A DNA stretch of 24,467 bases from contig JAZRIF010000219.1 in the NCBI GenBank assembly GCA_045645165.1, forward strand, positions 1 to 24,467. The letters are read 5' to 3'. The stretch comes from CAMEON01 sp045645165. Its GTDB lineage: Bacteria > Bacillota > Clostridia > Oscillospirales > CAG-272. Below the pieces are notes generated by a model that was not told the DNA's origin, made no database searches, and saw only the letters and a list, made by a program, of their open reading frames with translations. Below, one piece after another: positions 1 to 6,464 of this stretch. Position 1 is the first letter of the stretch. Every line of letters starts with the position of its first letter. The position numbers and the translations under genes were made by a program.

Positions 1-1
1 C

Positions 2-703
2 CCCCATATCAAAGCCACCCCCGCCGATTTCGCCAAGACCGTGCTGTTGCCCGGCGACCCTCTGCGCGCCAAGTTCGTAGCCGAGAACTTCCTCACCGAC
101 GCCAAGCTCGTCAACAACGTCCGCGGTATCCAGGGCTACACCGGCACCTATAAGGGTGTCCCCGTATCCGTCATGGCCAGCGGCATGGGCATGCCCTCCA
201 TCGGCATCTACTCCTACGAGCTGTACAACTTCTTTGGTGTGGAGAACATCATCCGCATCGGCTCCGCCGGCGGTCTCGCTGACGACATTCAGCTCCGCGA
301 TATCATCATTGGTATGGGTGCTTGCACCAATTCCAACTATCAGGCGCAGTACAACCTGAACGGCAACTACGCCCCTATCGCTTCCTACGACCTGCTCCGT
401 CGCGCCGTATCCGAGTGCGAGGCAATCGGCGTCCGCTACAAGGTGGGTAACCTCCTGTCTTCGGATATTTTCTACCACGCCGATCCCAACTTCAACAACG
501 GCTGGTACAAGATGGGCGTGCTGGGCGTGGAGATGGAGGCCGCCGCGCTCTACATGAACGCCGCCGCCGCGGGCAAGAACGCTCTGGCCATCTGTACCGT
601 ATCCGACCACATCCTCCGCGGTGAGGCTCTGGACGCGGATGCCAGACAGAACACCTTTACCGACATGATGTCCGTCGCGCTGAATGTAGCGGCATCTATG
701 TAA
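2..703 (+). CDS. deoD: Purine nucleoside phosphorylase, DeoD type (5' partial)
   Basis: This enzyme phosphorolyses purine (deoxy)nucleosides to a free base and (deoxy)ribose-1-phosphate in the cytoplasm. The frame is open from base 2 and begins PHIKATPADFAKTVLLPGDP, which matches the DeoD N-terminus after its first few residues. Only about three or four codons and the start lie outside the window, and the GTG at 41 is internal, not the start. Family motifs visible are LLPGDPLRAK, the SGMGMPS segment, GSAGGL, the active-site segment GVEMEAAALY, and SDH near the end (the catalytic Asp region of hexameric PNPs). About 233 codons are present, close to full family length (about 235-240). It leads a salvage operon and is followed after 36 bases by a dNTP hydrolase. 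Family assignment is very secure. Confidence 0.96.
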   Translation, partial: PHIKATPADFAKTVLLPGDPLRAKFVAENFLTDAKLVNNVRGIQGYTGTYKGVPVSVMASGMGMPSIGIYSYELYNFFGVENIIRIGSAGGLADDIQLRDIIIGMGACTNSNYQAQYNLNGNYAPIASYDLLRRAVSECEAIGVRYKVGNLLSSDIFYHADPNFNNGWYKMGVLGVEMEAAALYMNAAAAGKNALAICTVSDHILRGEALDADARQNTFTDMMSVALNVAASM

Positions 704-739
704 TTCTTCCCTCCCCATATCACCATCGGAGGTATACCC

Positions 740-1942
740 ATGCCCAAATACGAGGTTCTTTCTGCGGAAATGACCCAACGGATCCAGTCGGATCGGGAGA
801 ACCATATCTTCCCTGCCGTAGCCTTTCCCGACAGCGACGTTATCCGCCGCCGCAATCTGGTCAAGGACAAAGGAAGCGTGTGGCGCCCCACCTTCGTGCA
901 CGACATCGATAAGATCATGCACTGCCCCTACTACAACCGCTACACCGATAAAACCCAGGTCTTTTCCCTTTACAAGAACGACGACATCACCCGTCGTTCC
1001 CTTCACGTCCAGCTTGTCTCCCGCATTTCCCGCACCATCGGCGCCGCTCTCCATTTAAATTTGGATCTCATCGAGGCCATCGCCCTGGGGCACGACATGG
1101 GGCATCCACCCTTCGCCCACACGGGCGAGGCTTATTTGGATCAGCTCTACTTCCAACACACAGGACGGCATTTCTACCACAACATCCATTCCGTCCGAGT
1201 GCTGGACAAGATCTTCCCCTATAACGTAAGCCTTCAGACCCTCAACGGAATCGCCGCACATAACGGAGAGTTGGAGTGTGAGGAGTACTATCCCGTCCCC
1301 CTTTCGAGTTTTACGGAGTTTGACCGCATCATCGAAACCTGCTACACTACCCCTGCGGCAGTACAGAGCATGATGCCCTGTACCCTAGAGGGCGCCGTTG
1401 TGCGCCTGTCCGACATCATCGCCTATCTGGGCAAGGATCGTCAGGACGCCGCCCGTGCCAAAATGACTGAGGAATCCATGTTTGTAAACGAGGATATCGG
1501 TTCCCTCAATTCCGAGATCATCAACAATCTGGCCGTCAACGTCATTGAGAACAGCTACGGCAAGCCGTACATCAAGCTGGATGCCAAGCACTTCAAGGCA
1601 CTGCGCAAATCTCGTCTGGATAATTACCGCATGATCTACAATTACGCCGCTTCCTCGGCTCATCTGGACACCACGGTCAAGCCTATGATGGCGGAGATCT
1701 ACGGTCAGCTGTTGGACGATCTGCGGACAGGCAACGAAAACTCTCCCATTTTCCGCCATCACATCGACTACGTCAATGCTGCCCACTATAAGCGCGACCT
1801 TCCCTACGAGCAGAACGATCCCCACGATATCGTGGTAGACTACATCGCCAGCATGACCGACAATTACTTTATCGAGCTTCACGGCTACCTCTTCCCGAAC
1901 AGCCCTCTGCAGGTGCAATACAAGGGATATTTTGACGAGTGA
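740..1942 (+). CDS. HD-domain dNTP triphosphohydrolase (dGTPase-like)
   Basis: A 400-residue HD-superfamily protein, likely a deoxynucleoside triphosphate triphosphohydrolase releasing deoxynucleoside and tripolyphosphate. The metal-binding pattern is present: His89 in RRSLHVQ, His118-Asp119 in GHDMGHPPFAHTGE, and Asp225 in RLSDIIAYLGKD. A further His174 lies in AAHNGE. The DKTQVF segment near residue 70 is typical of dGTPase-family proteins. The ATG at 740 follows a GGAGG at 728-732 with good spacing. Its stop overlaps a possible GTG of the next gene, so translation is probably coupled. Released deoxynucleosides would be direct substrates for the upstream phosphorylase. Nucleotide preference cannot be read from sequence. 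Confidence 0.9.
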   Translation: MPKYEVLSAEMTQRIQSDRENHIFPAVAFPDSDVIRRRNLVKDKGSVWRPTFVHDIDKIMHCPYYNRYTDKTQVFSLYKNDDITRRSLHVQLVSRISRTIGAALHLNLDLIEAIALGHDMGHPPFAHTGEAYLDQLYFQHTGRHFYHNIHSVRVLDKIFPYNVSLQTLNGIAAHNGELECEEYYPVPLSSFTEFDRIIETCYTTPAAVQSMMPCTLEGAVVRLSDIIAYLGKDRQDAARAKMTEESMFVNEDIGSLNSEIINNLAVNVIENSYGKPYIKLDAKHFKALRKSRLDNYRMIYNYAASSAHLDTTVKPMMAEIYGQLLDDLRTGNENSPIFRHHIDYVNAAHYKRDLPYEQNDPHDIVVDYIASMTDNYFIELHGYLFPNSPLQVQYKGYFDE

Positions 1943-1959
1943 AAGGATACAAACACACT

Positions 1960-2907
1960 ATGTTCGAACAATTTCTGGAGCTGATTCGCAAGGCTCCACG
2001 CATCATCATCCATCGTCATAAGAATCCCGACGGCGATGCGTTGGGCAGTCAGCTCGGACTCCGCCGCATTTTGAAAGATTCCTTCTCCGACAAAGAAATT
2101 CTTGCCGTGGGAGATACGAATGACCGCTATGCCTTCATGATCGACGAGCCTATGGACACCGTTTCCGACCAGGCCTATGAGACCGCTTTGGCCATCGTGC
2201 TGGACACCTCCGCCAAATCTCTCATCTGCGACGAGCGCTACACCACCGCCGCCGCCACTGCCCGTCTGGATCACCACATCTTTGTGGAGCCCATCTGCGC
2301 CCTGGAGATTACCGATACCTCCTTTGAGAGCTGTTGCGGCCTGGTTACCGCCTTTGCCAAGGAATGCGGGCTGACAGTCTCTCCTGTGGCCGCCAAGCTG
2401 CTCTATACCGGCATGGTTACGGATTCGGGACGCTTCCGCTACGACTCCACCAATGCCCAAACCCACCGTATGGCCTCCTTCCTCATGGAACGAGACTTCT
2501 CCACGACCGACATCTACCGCAATCTCTACGCCGATGATCTCTCCTTCATTCAGCTACGGGCCAAATACACCCTGAAGATCCAAACCACCCCCCACCGTGT
2601 GGCCTATATCTACACCGACCGCGATGAGGCACAGAGCTACGGTGTGAGTGATTTTACCCTGTCCCGCGGCATGGTCAACGTCATGGGAGAAATCCGTGGT
2701 ATCGATACCTGGGTCAACTTCACCGAGACCGAGGATGGAGTCCTGTGCGAGATCCGCTCAAGCAAGCATAACATCAACCCCATTGCCGTCAAATACGGCG
2801 GCGGCGGCCATCAGAAGGCCAGCGGGTGCACTCTGAAGAATCGCGAAGAGGCTATGTGCCTGCTGAACGATCTCAATTCCATCTCGGAGGTAGAATCCCA
2901 TGAATGA
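1960..2907 (+). CDS. nrnA: DHH/DHHA1 phosphoesterase, NrnA-like nanoRNase/pAp phosphatase (copy 1)
   Basis: A 315-residue cytoplasmic DHH-family phosphoesterase. NrnA proteins degrade RNA or DNA fragments a few nucleotides long and dephosphorylate 3'-phosphoadenosine-5'-phosphate. All DHH motifs are visible: HKNPDGDALGS (residues 20-30), LDTS with Asp82, LDHH (103-106), and VTDSGRFRY with Asp155. The C-terminal DHHA1 substrate-binding motif GGGGHQKASG is at about 280-289. I chose ATG 1960 over the in-frame GTG at 1939 because GTG 1939 overlaps the upstream stop and has no ribosome site, while GAAAGGA lies upstream of 1960. The last 8 bases overlap the next gene, a second member of the same family. 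Confidence 0.9.
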   Translation: MFEQFLELIRKAPRIIIHRHKNPDGDALGSQLGLRRILKDSFSDKEILAVGDTNDRYAFMIDEPMDTVSDQAYETALAIVLDTSAKSLICDERYTTAAATARLDHHIFVEPICALEITDTSFESCCGLVTAFAKECGLTVSPVAAKLLYTGMVTDSGRFRYDSTNAQTHRMASFLMERDFSTTDIYRNLYADDLSFIQLRAKYTLKIQTTPHRVAYIYTDRDEAQSYGVSDFTLSRGMVNVMGEIRGIDTWVNFTETEDGVLCEIRSSKHNINPIAVKYGGGGHQKASGCTLKNREEAMCLLNDLNSISEVESHE

Positions 2908-3877
2908 GTCTATGCAGACCATACTGAACAAGATCAAGGAATACGACCGCATCGTCATTTTCCGCCATAAGCGGCCCGACGGTGACGCCGTGGGATCCAC
3001 CCTGGGTCTGCGAGGCATTCTGCGGTTGACCTATCCGCAAAAGGAGATCGTGGTCAATAACACGGATTATTCGGATTACGTGGGATTCCTTGGAGACGAG
3101 GATGCCCCCATGCCCGACGAGTTCTACGCCGAGGCACTGGGTATTGTCATCGATACCGCTACGGAGGATCGCGTGTCCAACCCCCGCTATGCTCTCTGCA
3201 AGGAGCTTTGCAAGATCGATCACCACATTCCCAAGGAGTCCTACGGAAACTACCAGTGGGTGGAGGAGCACCGCTCCTCGGCCTGCGAGATGATCGCCGC
3301 CTTCTACGCCGCCTTCAAGAACGAACTGAAGATCGACGTGGAAGCCGCCACCCGCATCTACGCGGGCATGGTCACGGATTCGGGACGCTTCCGCTTCCGT
3401 TCCGTGTCGGGCGACACCATGCGGCTGGCAGGTATGCTCCTGGACGAGGGCGTGGACACAGATCACCTCTACGCCAACCTGTATATGAAGGAATTCCACA
3501 CGCTGAAATACCAGTCCTATGTCTACGACCGCATGAAGATTACGGAAAACGGCGTAGCTTACGTCTATATCACCCGCGCCACCCGTAAAAAGTTCGACTT
3601 GACCTTTGAGCAGGCCTGCAACGCGGTAGGATATATGGATTCCATCAAAGGCTCCCTCATCTGGATCGCATTCATCGAGGCAGACGATGGCAGTATTCGT
3701 GTCCGTCTCCGCTCTCGCTTCGTCACCATCAACGAGATCGCTGAAAAGTACAACGGCGGCGGCCATGCCTGCGCCAGCGGCGCCACTGTCCACAGCCGCA
3801 AGGAATTGAAAGCTCTTCTGGCCGATGCCGACACACGGCTGGCTGACTACAAGGCTGGAAACGAGGAATGGCTATGA
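2900..3877 (+). CDS. DHH/DHHA1 phosphoesterase, NrnA-like (copy 2)
   Basis: A second, divergent DHH/DHHA1 phosphoesterase of 325 residues. Its motifs are RHKRPDGDAVGS (22-33), VIDTA with Asp85, IDHH (106-109), VTDSGRFRF with Asp160, and a shorter DHHA1 motif NGGGHACASG (285-294). A GGAGG at 2886-2890 precedes ATG 2900 by nine bases. The gene overlaps its neighbours on both sides: 8 bases with the first copy, and an ATGA stop/start overlap with surE. Tandem paralogs suggest duplication followed by division of labour, for example nanoRNA versus pAp or RNA versus DNA fragments. That split is inference. Confidence 0.88.
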   Translation: MNESMQTILNKIKEYDRIVIFRHKRPDGDAVGSTLGLRGILRLTYPQKEIVVNNTDYSDYVGFLGDEDAPMPDEFYAEALGIVIDTATEDRVSNPRYALCKELCKIDHHIPKESYGNYQWVEEHRSSACEMIAAFYAAFKNELKIDVEAATRIYAGMVTDSGRFRFRSVSGDTMRLAGMLLDEGVDTDHLYANLYMKEFHTLKYQSYVYDRMKITENGVAYVYITRATRKKFDLTFEQACNAVGYMDSIKGSLIWIAFIEADDGSIRVRLRSRFVTINEIAEKYNGGGHACASGATVHSRKELKALLADADTRLADYKAGNEEWL

Positions 3878-4602
3878 AGATCCTGATCGTAAACGACGAC
3901 GGCATGAACGCCACCGTCCTCCCCCACTTCATTCGTTGGGCACGCAAGCTGGGTGATGTCACCTGCGTTGTCCCGAAGGTCGAGCAGAGCGGTAAAAGTC
4001 AGGCCATTGATTTTCTCCATCCCGTAGAGATCAAGGAAGTCCCCCTCTCGGTGGATATCCGTGTCTGGGCCATGGACTCCACCCCGGCCGACTGCGTGCG
4101 TTTCGGCGTGGCAGGACTGAAAAAGGATTATGACCTCATCCTGTCGGGCATCAACCGCGGCTACAATTTGGGCAACGACATTGCCTATTCCGGTACTGTG
4201 GGTGCCATCAACGAGGGTGGCCGCCTGGGCATCCCCGCCATTGCCCTGTCCTACGACGTGGGTGCCATGGAGGAGGCGCTGGGGATGCTGGACGATTGGT
4301 GGAACTTCATGAACCAAAGCGGACTACTGGAGCAGGGCTCCATGTACAACGTCAACTTCCCCCACACCAATTCCCCCAAGGGCATCCGCGTAACCCGTCA
4401 AGGTGGCGAGTTCTTCTCCGATGCCTTTGAGCCCCGCGGAAATAACATGTACATGCAGGTTGGCGCACCCATTCCCAGGGATACGTGCGATCTCACCATT
4501 GATATCGACGCCGTCCACGACGGATACATCTCCATCACCCCCATGGCCTGGAAGCGAATGGATCCCATCGTGTATGAGAAAATCAAAGATATTGCTCAAT
4601 AA
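3874..4602 (+). CDS. surE: 5'/3'-nucleotidase SurE
   Basis: SurE is a metal-dependent phosphatase acting on nucleoside 5'- and 3'-monophosphates; some members also trim short polyphosphate. The 242-residue product shows the N-terminal metal site MKILIVNDDG, the VPKVEQSGKSQ segment (Ser39), and the SGINRGYNLGNDIAYSGTVG motif (91-110) with Asn94. Length is normal for the family. I chose ATG 3874 over ATG 3868 because it forms an ATGA overlap with the upstream stop and sits seven bases after GAGG. It is the last gene of the + strand salvage operon, with an intrinsic terminator 12 bases after the stop. Confidence 0.95.
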   Translation: MKILIVNDDGMNATVLPHFIRWARKLGDVTCVVPKVEQSGKSQAIDFLHPVEIKEVPLSVDIRVWAMDSTPADCVRFGVAGLKKDYDLILSGINRGYNLGNDIAYSGTVGAINEGGRLGIPAIALSYDVGAMEEALGMLDDWWNFMNQSGLLEQGSMYNVNFPHTNSPKGIRVTRQGGEFFSDAFEPRGNNMYMQVGAPIPRDTCDLTIDIDAVHDGYISITPMAWKRMDPIVYEKIKDIAQ

Positions 4603-4614
4603 CGCCATACCGAA

Positions 4615-4654
4615 AACCCGAGCCGTACGAATTGTACGGCTCGGGTTATTTTTG
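4615..4654 (+). terminator. Intrinsic terminator of the deoD-surE operon
   Basis: A perfect 14-bp GC-rich stem (4615-4628 with 4634-4647) closes a 5-base loop and is followed by ATTTTTG. It lies 12 bases after the surE stop and faces the convergent lipoprotein gene. Confidence 0.93.
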
Positions 4655-4856
4655 AAACATATTCAAATTTGGATTTATCAGGCAGGGGTTTCCCCTGGTC
4701 TCGCTACGGTTTGGTCACGACACGGCTTTACTTGCCCTCCGCATGCGGATACCGTCCGTGCGCCGCTTCCCTCCCCCGGCAGAGCCTTTCTTAAGCGTTG
4801 CTTGCGACGCAGAGGATGGTAAGGGTAAGGGTTATCCGAGGCAAAGCCCCTAATTC
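4655..4856. other. Intergenic region between convergent operons, with small palindromes
   Basis: No gene is seen in these 202 bases. They hold a CAGGGG-TTT-CCCCTG hairpin (4683-4697) and a perfect 12-base palindrome TCCGCATGCGGA (4738-4749), in GC-rich sequence of different texture from the flanking genes. It could be a dispersed palindromic intergenic repeat, but one copy cannot prove that. Confidence 0.4.
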
Positions 4857-6341
4857 TCACGCCGCCAGATCGCGGTATCTGTGGAAGTCGCAGTGCAGAA
4901 CCGTCGCCTCCACCTTGAAGGGCGGAGTTACGTCAACACAAAGCACAGGCAGGATACGGGCACCGCGAGTCGTCAGAGGAGCTGTCACCACAGGCACGTA
5001 GGGCGTGGGATTATAGTCGTACTTGCTGGAAATGGTACCACCGCCGGTAATATTGCCAAACATCTCTCCCCAACCGCCGTAGTAGTTCAGGTATTCCTGA
5101 AAATCGTTATAGTGATTGTAGGTGTAGAAAACATACTTTTCGTCGGCCTCAATGATCTTGTTGCCGTTGCGGTCAAAACGGGCATAGACGATACGGGCCG
5201 CACCGCGGGTGATCCTGTTGCCGTTATTGTACAGCGCCGCATAATAGTTGGGATCGCAATCAGTACCCGTCGTACCGATATCCATCTCATAATAGGTAAA
5301 GTCGCCGCCGCAACCGCTGATGCGGGGGAGAACAGGCTCATAGGGGTATCGCGAGGTATCTCCGCTGAACTTGGTATGATTGACACGGAGGTATTCCCCC
5401 CAAATGCTGGCGGTTGGTTTGGTAGACTTACTGGTAGAATGGTTGGCGGGAATGTCACCGAAAGCGTAGACATAGGCCGCCACCTCCTCCAGGGAGATAT
5501 ACGCGCCACCGCGATAGATGCGGAAGACCTCCCGGCCGTAGGCATCCACCACCACGTAGGTGTTCTCGTCGATGTAGTAGGGATCGTTGTTCTTAATATA
5601 CTTCCCGTCTTGCATGGGACGGTACTCCGAGAGAATAGGCGCCTGATCGGGCACGTAGGGATAGCCCGCCAGTTCACCGTTTTGCGCACGATCCAGCGCC
5701 TCCTGAAGGCTGCCCGCCGGTTTGTATCCTGCGGGAGACCGCTCTGCCTCGATGATTACCGTCGGCGGAATGTATTCGGTTTCGGGTTCGGTCTCTGTTT
5801 CGGGTTCTGTCTCAGGATCGGGAATTGTTTCGGGAGCAGGAACCGTCTCGGGGGCGGATGTTGTTTCAGGCGCAGGAATCGTTTCAGGATCCGGGACTGT
5901 CTCGGGATCCGACGTTGTCTCAGGCTCGGACTCGGTTTCGGCGGGTGTAGTGACGGAGGGGATAAAGCCTCCCTGCGTTTCTTCGGGAAGTTCCCATACC
6001 ACGATCACCGTCACGGTATCCGAGAGACTGAAATACGAAACCGTTACGGTAGCCCGGCCTTCGGCCTGCGCGATGATCTCACCCTTCTGGGTGATGCCCA
6101 CGCAGGGGGAGGATGATGTCCAAACCAGCTGTTCCTTCGCCGCTTCGGGGGCATCCGTGGTCAGCTGCAGGCTGTCACCGATTTCCAGAGTGATCTCCTC
6201 ATACTGCTGAATATTGAGCTGATGCATGGCAACGGGGGTATCGGTACTGCCGCCCGTGTCGCATCCGAAGAATACGGCCAGTATCAGAAGCAGAACCGCT
6301 GATACGCTCCATAGCCGTTTCCATGAATTATTGGATCTCAT
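4857..6341 (-). CDS. Secreted lipoprotein: BIG2 domain, PET-rich linker, barnase-like ribonuclease domain
   Basis: A 494-residue predicted surface lipoprotein. A signal peptide ends at FFGC (Cys27). Residues about 39-115 form a bacterial Ig-like (BIG2) domain with the ITLEIGDSLQLT start and GRATVTV end. Residues 133-190 are a Pro-Glu-Thr linker. The C-terminal part resembles the barnase/microbial RNase family: IPANHSTSK recalls barnase LPDNYITK; Glu352 in YYEMDIG matches catalytic Glu73; RGAARIVY (379-386) matches RNSDRILY, giving Arg83 and Arg87; and TYNHYNDF with His410 matches TTDHYKTF and His102. Two inserts are present: residues 355-378, containing Cys362, and about 387-401, with a DRNGN calcium-loop-like stretch. 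No barstar-like gene is nearby. It has its own promoter. The catalytic match was made by eye. Confidence 0.8.
   Translation of the reverse strand: MRSNNSWKRLWSVSAVLLLILAVFFGCDTGGSTDTPVAMHQLNIQQYEEITLEIGDSLQLTTDAPEAAKEQLVWTSSSPCVGITQKGEIIAQAEGRATVTVSYFSLSDTVTVIVVWELPEETQGGFIPSVTTPAETESEPETTSDPETVPDPETIPAPETTSAPETVPAPETIPDPETEPETETEPETEYIPPTVIIEAERSPAGYKPAGSLQEALDRAQNGELAGYPYVPDQAPILSEYRPMQDGKYIKNNDPYYIDENTYVVVDAYGREVFRIYRGGAYISLEEVAAYVYAFGDIPANHSTSKSTKPTASIWGEYLRVNHTKFSGDTSRYPYEPVLPRISGCGGDFTYYEMDIGTTGTDCDPNYYAALYNNGNRITRGAARIVYARFDRNGNKIIEADEKYVFYTYNHYNDFQEYLNYYGGWGEMFGNITGGGTISSKYDYNPTPYVPVVTAPLTTRGARILPVLCVDVTPPFKVEATVLHCDFHRYRDLAA
5772..5945 (-). repeat. Pro-Glu-Thr tandem repeat linker coding segment
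   Basis: This segment encodes residues 133-190 of the barnase-like lipoprotein as repeated PETxx pentads (PETVP, PETIP, PETTS). Such linkers are extended cell-wall spacers. The DNA is correspondingly repetitive and prone to length change. Confidence 0.85.
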
Positions 6342-6370
6342 ATGATCGCCTCATTTCTTTTGATACCTAT

Positions 6371-6399
6371 ATTGTAGCAGATTTTGGGAGATTCGTCAA
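6371..6399 (-). promoter_or_regulatory. SigA-type promoter of the barnase-like lipoprotein gene
   Basis: On the - strand, TTGACG (6394-6399) and TACAAT (6371-6376) are separated by exactly 17 bases, about 30 bases upstream of the start at 6341. Together with the terminator just upstream, it makes this gene a separate transcription unit. Confidence 0.8.
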
Positions 6400-6409
6400 G
6401 AGGTATATA

Positions 6410-6450
6410 AGAAAAAGGGTGTTGCAACCGCATTTGCGGTTGCAACACCC
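6410..6450 (-). terminator. Intrinsic terminator of the transporter/nuclease operon
   Basis: A perfect 16-bp stem (6417-6432 with 6435-6450) is followed on the - strand by CTTTTTCTTAT. It begins 14 bases after the stop of the 849-residue lipoprotein and separates that operon from the barnase-like gene. Confidence 0.92.
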
Positions 6451-6464
6451 GAAGCCTTACATAA

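Noticed and set aside
5772..5945. Regular short DNA repeats that could suggest a CRISPR-like array
   Set aside because: They are in-frame pentapeptide codons of a Pro-Glu-Thr linker, with no unique spacers. No CRISPR array was seen anywhere in the window.
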